Below the pieces are notes generated by a model, which was given only the letters and a program-made list of their open reading frames with translations, did not search any database and was not told where the DNA came from. A stretch of DNA of 64,000 bases from Roseobacter insulae (lineage in GTDB: Bacteria; Pseudomonadota; Alphaproteobacteria; Rhodobacterales; Rhodobacteraceae): assembly GCF_019375555.1 (NCBI RefSeq), contig NZ_JAHXDN010000009.1:1-64000 (forward strand). Direction: 5' to 3'. Positions 59,514-64,000 of the stretch are shown here, one piece after another (position 1 is the stretch's first letter; every line of letters starts with the position of its first letter). The position numbers and the translations under genes are program-made.

Positions 59514-61442
59514 ATGGCGCTGTCGCGACGCACCGGCGCACGCTTTCAGGCCTCGATCTGGCCCGGCTTTGTCGATGCTATGACCGGGCTGCTGCTGGTG
59601 CTCATGTTCGTCTTGACCATCTTCATGGTTGTTCAGTTTGTGCTGACGGAGCGGATCACTGGGCAGGAATCCGAGCTTGACCAACTGGCCGGCGAGGTTG
59701 CCGCACTGGCGCAGGCGCTGGGGCTGGAACAGCAATCGAACGCCGATCTGGAAAGACGGGTCGGCGCGCTGAGCACGTCCCTGACGGATGCGCAGGCGCG
59801 TATTGCCACGCTGACGGCCACCCGGAATGCGCAGGCCGCCGCATTAAACGAAGCCGAGACCCGGATCACCAGTTTCGAAGCGCAGGTAGCAGCGCTTATT
59901 GCCCAACGTGATACGGCGCTTGGTGACGTCGCCGCGTTGGAGCAAAGACGCGATGCGCTTGAGGAGACGCAGGCCGCGTTGCTGAGCGAACAGGAAGCAT
60001 TGAACCTTGCGTTGGCATCTGCGCGCACGGAGATAGACGCGCAGGTCGAAGCGGCCCGGTTGGCGGCGGCACGGCGCGAGGCGCTGGATGCGCTGGTCGC
60101 GGACCTGCGGGCACGAAACGCTGAAACTGCAGGTCAGGTGGATCGGTTGACGGCCGAGTTGGACAGCGCCCAACAGGCGCTGAGCGCGGAAGAAGCCGCC
60201 CGGCTGACCGAGGCGGCGGCCGCCGAAGCCCTGCGCGCACGTCTGGCGGATGCGGATGCCGAATTGACGGCCATGACACTGGCGCTGGAGGCACAACGCA
60301 AGGATGCGGAAGACACGCTCACCCTTCTTGCTGCGGCGCGTACCGCGGAAAGTGATCTGGATGCGCAGTTGGCCGCCGCCCTGTTGCGGGTCGAGGGATT
60401 GGAAGAGACCGTTGATACAGCAGCACAACAGGCCGAGACACTGCGCGCGGCGGAACGGGCGCTGAAAGAGCGTCTTGCAACTGCCCAGACCGATGCGCAG
60501 GCGGAACAGGACGCGTCACGCGCCCGTCAGGCCGATCTTGAGGCGGAGCGGAAACTCTTGCGTGAACAGCTGGCCACGGCGCTGGCGGCGAAGCTTGCCG
60601 CCGAGACGCTGGCAGAAGATACCAGCACCGAAACCGAACGTCGCGCCGCCCTGCTGGCCGAAGCGCGCCGCGCGTTGGCGCAGGAAGAAGCGATCAGTGC
60701 AGAGGCGCAGCGTCAAACAGAACTGTTGAACCAGCAGGTTGCCGCCCTGCGGATGCAACTGGGGGATTTACAATCACTGCTGGACGATGCGGTGGCCCGC
60801 GACGCGGCATCGCAGATCCGGTTGCAGTCGCTGGGGTCCGATCTCAATACGGCATTGGCCCGCGTCGCCGCCGAAGAGCGCCGCCGTGCCGAACTGGAAG
60901 AGGCCGAGCGCATTCGTCTGGAAAAAGAAGCCGCACGACTGGCGGAAGAAGCGGAAAGGTTGACTGAGGAAACCAAGGATCTGGCACAGTACCGGTCGGA
61001 ATTCTTCGGCCGTTTACGCGATGTTCTGGGACGTCAGGAGGGCGTGCGCATAGAGGGAGACCGGTTTGTGTTCTCCTCGGAGGTGCTGTTTGAGCCGGCG
61101 AGTGCTGATCTGTCCACCGCTGGACAGGCGGAGGTTGCAAAAGTCGCCCGCATTCTGGCGAGCGTCGCGGGAGATATCCCTGATGAAATCGACTGGATTA
61201 TTCGCGTCGACGGGCATACCGACAACCTGCCGTTGTCGGGTTTCGGACAGTTTGCCGATAACTGGGAGTTGAGCCAGGCGCGTGCTCTGTCCGTCGTGAA
61301 ATACATGGTGAATGCGCTGGGTATTCCGCCCAACCGGCTGGCTGCAAACGGGTTTGGTGAATTTCAACCCGTCGCTCTTGGCGACAGCGAGGACGCGCGG
61401 GCCCAGAACCGGCGCATTGAACTGAAGTTCACTGAAAAATAG
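59514..61442 (+). CDS. OmpA/MotB-like partner with very long coiled coil
   Basis: A 642-residue protein. The single span (about 16-42) reads WPGFVDAMTGLLLVLMFVLT; Asp21 sits at the place of the proton-carrying Asp of MotB/ExbD. Residues about 48-500 are almost pure Ala/Glu/Gln/Leu/Arg heptads, a predicted coiled coil without a long break. The C-terminal OmpA domain (about 505-640) shows IIRVDGHTDNLPLSGFG, NWELSQARALSVVKYM and AQNRRIEL, expected to bind peptidoglycan. MotB is usually about 250-350 residues. It is translated right behind the channel subunit. Confidence 0.87.
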   Translation: MALSRRTGARFQASIWPGFVDAMTGLLLVLMFVLTIFMVVQFVLTERITGQESELDQLAGEVAALAQALGLEQQSNADLERRVGALSTSLTDAQARIATLTATRNAQAAALNEAETRITSFEAQVAALIAQRDTALGDVAALEQRRDALEETQAALLSEQEALNLALASARTEIDAQVEAARLAAARREALDALVADLRARNAETAGQVDRLTAELDSAQQALSAEEAARLTEAAAAEALRARLADADAELTAMTLALEAQRKDAEDTLTLLAAARTAESDLDAQLAAALLRVEGLEETVDTAAQQAETLRAAERALKERLATAQTDAQAEQDASRARQADLEAERKLLREQLATALAAKLAAETLAEDTSTETERRAALLAEARRALAQEEAISAEAQRQTELLNQQVAALRMQLGDLQSLLDDAVARDAASQIRLQSLGSDLNTALARVAAEERRRAELEEAERIRLEKEAARLAEEAERLTEETKDLAQYRSEFFGRLRDVLGRQEGVRIEGDRFVFSSEVLFEPASADLSTAGQAEVAKVARILASVAGDIPDEIDWIIRVDGHTDNLPLSGFGQFADNWELSQARALSVVKYMVNALGIPPNRLAANGFGEFQPVALGDSEDARAQNRRIELKFTEK

Positions 61443-61529
61443 CTTTTCCGGCGCGTCTTCGATCGTGTCACCGGCGGAGGCATTCAACTCGCTTAGTGTC
61501 GCTTTTTCCGGAATCTCCGGCACTTCATA

Positions 61530-61565
61530 TAAAGACCCCCTGCCACGGTCAGCCGGGGCAGGGGG
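61530..61565 (-). terminator. Probable terminator of clpA
   Basis: On the minus strand GGGGG-type stem CCCCCTGCC / GGCAGGGGG (61565-61557 with 61544-61536, 12-base loop) is followed by TCTTTATAT. It lies about 30 bases after the clpA stop. The plus-strand OmpA gene ends about 95 bases to its left. Confidence 0.55.
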
Positions 61566-61594
61566 GAAGTCGGTTGAGGCGCAGATTGTCGCGC

Positions 61595-63916
61595 TTATTC
61601 GGCGGTCAGCAAGGGAGGCTTGTTCCCCGACAGTCTTGGCTTGTCGGGTCCTTCGATCTTGAGGTCGATCTCGCCACCTTTGACGCCGACCTTGACGATG
61701 CCGCCCTTGGCCAGCTTGCCGAACAGCAGGTCTTCGGCAAGCGGTTTCTTGATGTGCTCCTGGATCACCCGACCCAGCGGGCGGGCACCCATTTTCGCAT
61801 CGTAGCCTTTGTCCGCAAGCCATTCCGCCGCCGGTTTGGTCAGCTCGATCGTGACATTGCGGTCCATCAATTGTGCTTCCAGTTGCAGCACGAATTTTTC
61901 GACCACGCGCAGGATCACCTCTTTCGGCAGCGGCGCAAAGCTGATCACCGCATCCAGACGGTTGCGGAATTCCGGCGTGAACGTGCGTTCAATTGCCGCC
62001 GTATCCTCGCCTTCCCGCCGATCCCGGCCGAAACCAATAGCCTCCTTGGCCTGCTCGGACGCGCCGGCGTTCGACGTCATGATCAGAACGACATTTCGGA
62101 AATCCACAGTGCGGCCGTTGTGATCGGTCAGCTTACCGTGATCCATTACCTGCAGCAGGATGTTATAGACATCCGGGTGCGCTTTCTCCATCTCGTCAAG
62201 CAGGAGGACGCAGTGTGGATGCTGGTCCACGCCATCGGTGAGCATGCCACCCTGATCGAAGCCAACATACCCCGGAGGCGCGCCAATCAGACGGCTGACC
62301 GCGTGTTTCTCCATATATTCCGACATGTCGAAGCGCAGCAATTCCACGCCCAGCGTGTCGGCGAGTTGTTTTGCAACCTCGGTTTTACCCACCCCGGTCG
62401 GGCCCGCGAACAGGTAGTTGCCAATCGGTTTTTCCGGCTCGCGCAAACCCGCTCGGGCCAGCTTGATCGCCGATGACAAGGCTTCGATGGCCTTGTCCTG
62501 TCCGAAAACCACACGTTTCAGCGACCCCTCGAGGTCTTTGAGCACTTCTGCATCGTCCTTCGACACGTTTTTCGGCGGAATGCGTGCGATCTTGGCCACC
62601 ACATTCTCGATTTCCTTCGTCCCGATTGTCTTACGGCGCTTGGCAGCGACCACCAGATGCTGGGCTGCGCCTGCTTCATCGATCACGTCGATGGCGCTGT
62701 CCGGCAATTTGCGGTCATTGATGTAGCGCGAGGCCAGTTCCACGGAGGATTTGATCGCATCGGCGGTGTATTTGACCGAATGGTGATCCTCGAAATACGG
62801 TTTCAGGCCGCGCAGAATCTTGACTGCATCTTCCACCGAAGGCTCATTCACGTCGATCTTCTGGAACCGGCGGCTCAGCGCACGGTCCTTTTCGAAATGT
62901 TGTCGGAACTCCTTGTACGTGGTCGATCCCATGGTGCGCAGTTTGCCACCCGCCAGCGCGGGTTTCAGCAGGTTGGAGGCATCCATCGCGCCGCCGGAGG
63001 TCGCGCCCGCGCCAATCACGGTGTGAATTTCGTCGATGAACAGAACCGCGTCTTCGTGCTGCTCCAGTTCAGAAACCACGGCTTTCAGACGCTCCTCGAA
63101 ATCGCCGCGGTACCTTGTCCCGGCCAGCAAGGCGCCCATGTCGAGCGAGTAAATGGTCGTATTCTCAAGAACTTCCGGCGTTTCGCCGCCCACGATCTTG
63201 CGGGCAAGACCTTCGGCGATGGCGGTTTTGCCAACACCGGGATCGCCGACCAGCAGCGGGTTGTTCTTACGGCGGCGGCAAAGCACCTGGATGCAGCGTT
63301 CCACCTCGGCATCGCGCCCGATCAGAGGGTCTACATCCCCATCGCGGGACTTGGCATTCAGATCCACGCAGTATTTCTCCAGCGCGCTCTCTTTCTTTTC
63401 GCCTTCCGTCACGCCCTGCGCTTCTTCTTCGTGCTCCGGCGCGCCGGACACCGGGCGCGGTTCACCAAAGGCCGGGTCCTTGGCGACCCCATGGGCGATG
63501 AAATTCACCGCGTCATAGCGGGTCATGTCCTGATCCTGAAGGAAGTAGGCCGCGTTGCTCTCGCGCTCGGCAAAAATCGCCACGAGCACGTTCGCGCCGG
63601 TCACCTCGGTGCGCCCTGACGACTGCACGTGGATCGCGGCGCGTTGGATAACCCGCTGAAACGCTGCCGTTGGCACCGCTTCGGAGCCGTCTACGTCTGT
63701 CACCAGATTGCTGAGGTCCTCATCCACGAATTCGACCAATGTTGCACGCAGATCGTCGATATCGACACTGCAGGCTTTCATCACCCGGGTGGCATCCGGT
63801 TCATCAATTAGGGCGAGCAACAAGTGCTCCAGCGTTGCAAACTCATGACGTCGGGCATTGGCGAGGGCCAATGCGGAATGAATTGCCTGTTCCAGTGTGG
63901 TCGAAAATGAAGGCAC
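61595..63916 (-). CDS. clpA: ATP-dependent Clp protease ATP-binding subunit ClpA
   Basis: A 773-residue double-AAA unfoldase that feeds proteins to ClpP. The N-domain (about 1-145) begins [20 protein letters not shown], which binds ClpS. AAA-1 has Walker [21 protein letters not shown] and Walker [17 protein letters not shown]-2 has [16 protein letters not shown] and the ClpP-docking IGF loop in [11 protein letters not shown]. The start is GTG 63916 with AAGGAG upstream. clpS, often just upstream, would lie beyond the right edge. Confidence 0.96.
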   Translation of the reverse strand: MPSFSTTLEQAIHSALALANARRHEFATLEHLLLALIDEPDATRVMKACSVDIDDLRATLVEFVDEDLSNLVTDVDGSEAVPTAAFQRVIQRAAIHVQSSGRTEVTGANVLVAIFAERESNAAYFLQDQDMTRYDAVNFIAHGVAKDPAFGEPRPVSGAPEHEEEAQGVTEGEKKESALEKYCVDLNAKSRDGDVDPLIGRDAEVERCIQVLCRRRKNNPLLVGDPGVGKTAIAEGLARKIVGGETPEVLENTTIYSLDMGALLAGTRYRGDFEERLKAVVSELEQHEDAVLFIDEIHTVIGAGATSGGAMDASNLLKPALAGGKLRTMGSTTYKEFRQHFEKDRALSRRFQKIDVNEPSVEDAVKILRGLKPYFEDHHSVKYTADAIKSSVELASRYINDRKLPDSAIDVIDEAGAAQHLVVAAKRRKTIGTKEIENVVAKIARIPPKNVSKDDAEVLKDLEGSLKRVVFGQDKAIEALSSAIKLARAGLREPEKPIGNYLFAGPTGVGKTEVAKQLADTLGVELLRFDMSEYMEKHAVSRLIGAPPGYVGFDQGGMLTDGVDQHPHCVLLLDEMEKAHPDVYNILLQVMDHGKLTDHNGRTVDFRNVVLIMTSNAGASEQAKEAIGFGRDRREGEDTAAIERTFTPEFRNRLDAVISFAPLPKEVILRVVEKFVLQLEAQLMDRNVTIELTKPAAEWLADKGYDAKMGARPLGRVIQEHIKKPLAEDLLFGKLAKGGIVKVGVKGGEIDLKIEGPDKPRLSGNKPPLLTAE

Positions 63917-64000
63917 AATGCGCGCTCCTTCTGATCGGGGTCGGTGGCGGATCTGATTTATGCCGATCCTTCAGCCAACCATGGCCTCATAGTGTTAGAG

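Noticed and set aside
58327-61442. Interpretation as a Zorya-type defence system (ZorA/ZorB) or as flagellar MotAB
   Set aside because: No ZorC, ZorD or ZorE-like gene follows (clpA converges instead), the long coil is in the OmpA partner rather than the channel tail, and no flagellar genes are nearby.
1-64000. CRISPR arrays, insertion sequences, integrons or prophage
   Set aside because: No regular direct repeats, transposase, integrase or phage structural proteins were seen; gene order is ordinary chromosomal.

Overview
The window looks like chromosomal DNA of a marine-type alphaproteobacterium of the Rhodobacterales (Roseobacter group). This rests on the gene content: a 44-residue aa3-type cytochrome oxidase subunit IV, a homospermidine synthase, a pyrB / dihydroorotase-like / plsY cluster, ETF-ubiquinone oxidoreductase, a large dimethylglycine/sarcosine dehydrogenase-type flavoprotein, phaA/phaB, and a fdhD-mobA-mobB-moeA cluster. 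The DNA is GC-rich, dense with long antisense shadow frames, and uses GTG and TTG starts. Many neighbouring genes overlap by 1-8 bases, so short co-translated operons dominate. Species level is inference.

Layout. 0.2-2.9 kb: tRNA-Gln(UUG), a quinone-reductase-type dehydrogenase, a subfamily-I haloalkane dehalogenase and an SH3-domain exported protein. 3.0-7.3 kb: a likely three-gene operon of 2-hydroxyacid dehydrogenase, gamma-glutamyltransferase and a D-lactate/glycolate-type FAD dehydrogenase. 7.5-10 kb: the DMGDH-like flavoprotein. 10-13.1 kb: an overlapping minus-strand trio (aldo/keto reductase, amino-acid-oxidase-type flavoprotein, methyltransferase) divergent from a solitary ectoine-synthase homologue. 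13.1-17.1 kb: a pyrimidine/lipid operon (pyrB, two small membrane proteins, a dihydroorotase homologue without metal ligands, plsY, a small protein). 17.2-19.1 kb: a family-4-like uracil-DNA glycosylase without visible Fe-S cysteines, a LysE exporter and moaB. 19.2-24 kb: an RND efflux pair. 24-31.9 kb: DsbD-like protein, YqgE, Sua5, acyl-CoA dehydrogenase plus metallo-beta-lactamase hydrolase, DUF6173-like protein, CoxIV, a lipoprotein and azlCD. 31.9-36 kb: the molybdenum-cofactor operon ending in an unusual fusion protein. 36.2-38.8 kb: a membrane protein, greA, and soxR divergent from a glyoxalase-fold gene under a recognisable SoxR box. 39-47.5 kb: ETF-QO, a TPR protein, ispE, a polyprenyl synthase, DUF2007, a TrmN6-like methyltransferase, DUF465, EamA and LysR. 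47.6-50.8 kb: a small protein, phaB, phaA and an EAL protein. 50.9-58.2 kb: tag, rpsD, homospermidine synthase, hisC-tyrC-extensin, DUF2125 and a ChaC-like cyclotransferase. 58.3-64 kb: a MotA/TolQ-like plus OmpA/MotB-like pair with a very long coiled coil, then clpA.

I see no CRISPR array, insertion sequence, prophage or integron, and no gap over 300 bases without a gene. The most interesting items are the proton-channel/coiled-coil pair, the RNase-H-like/MoeA fusion, the SoxR-controlled glyoxalase gene, the orphan EctC homologue, the pseudo-dihydroorotase operon with two small membrane proteins, and the possible permuted-papain lipoprotein.
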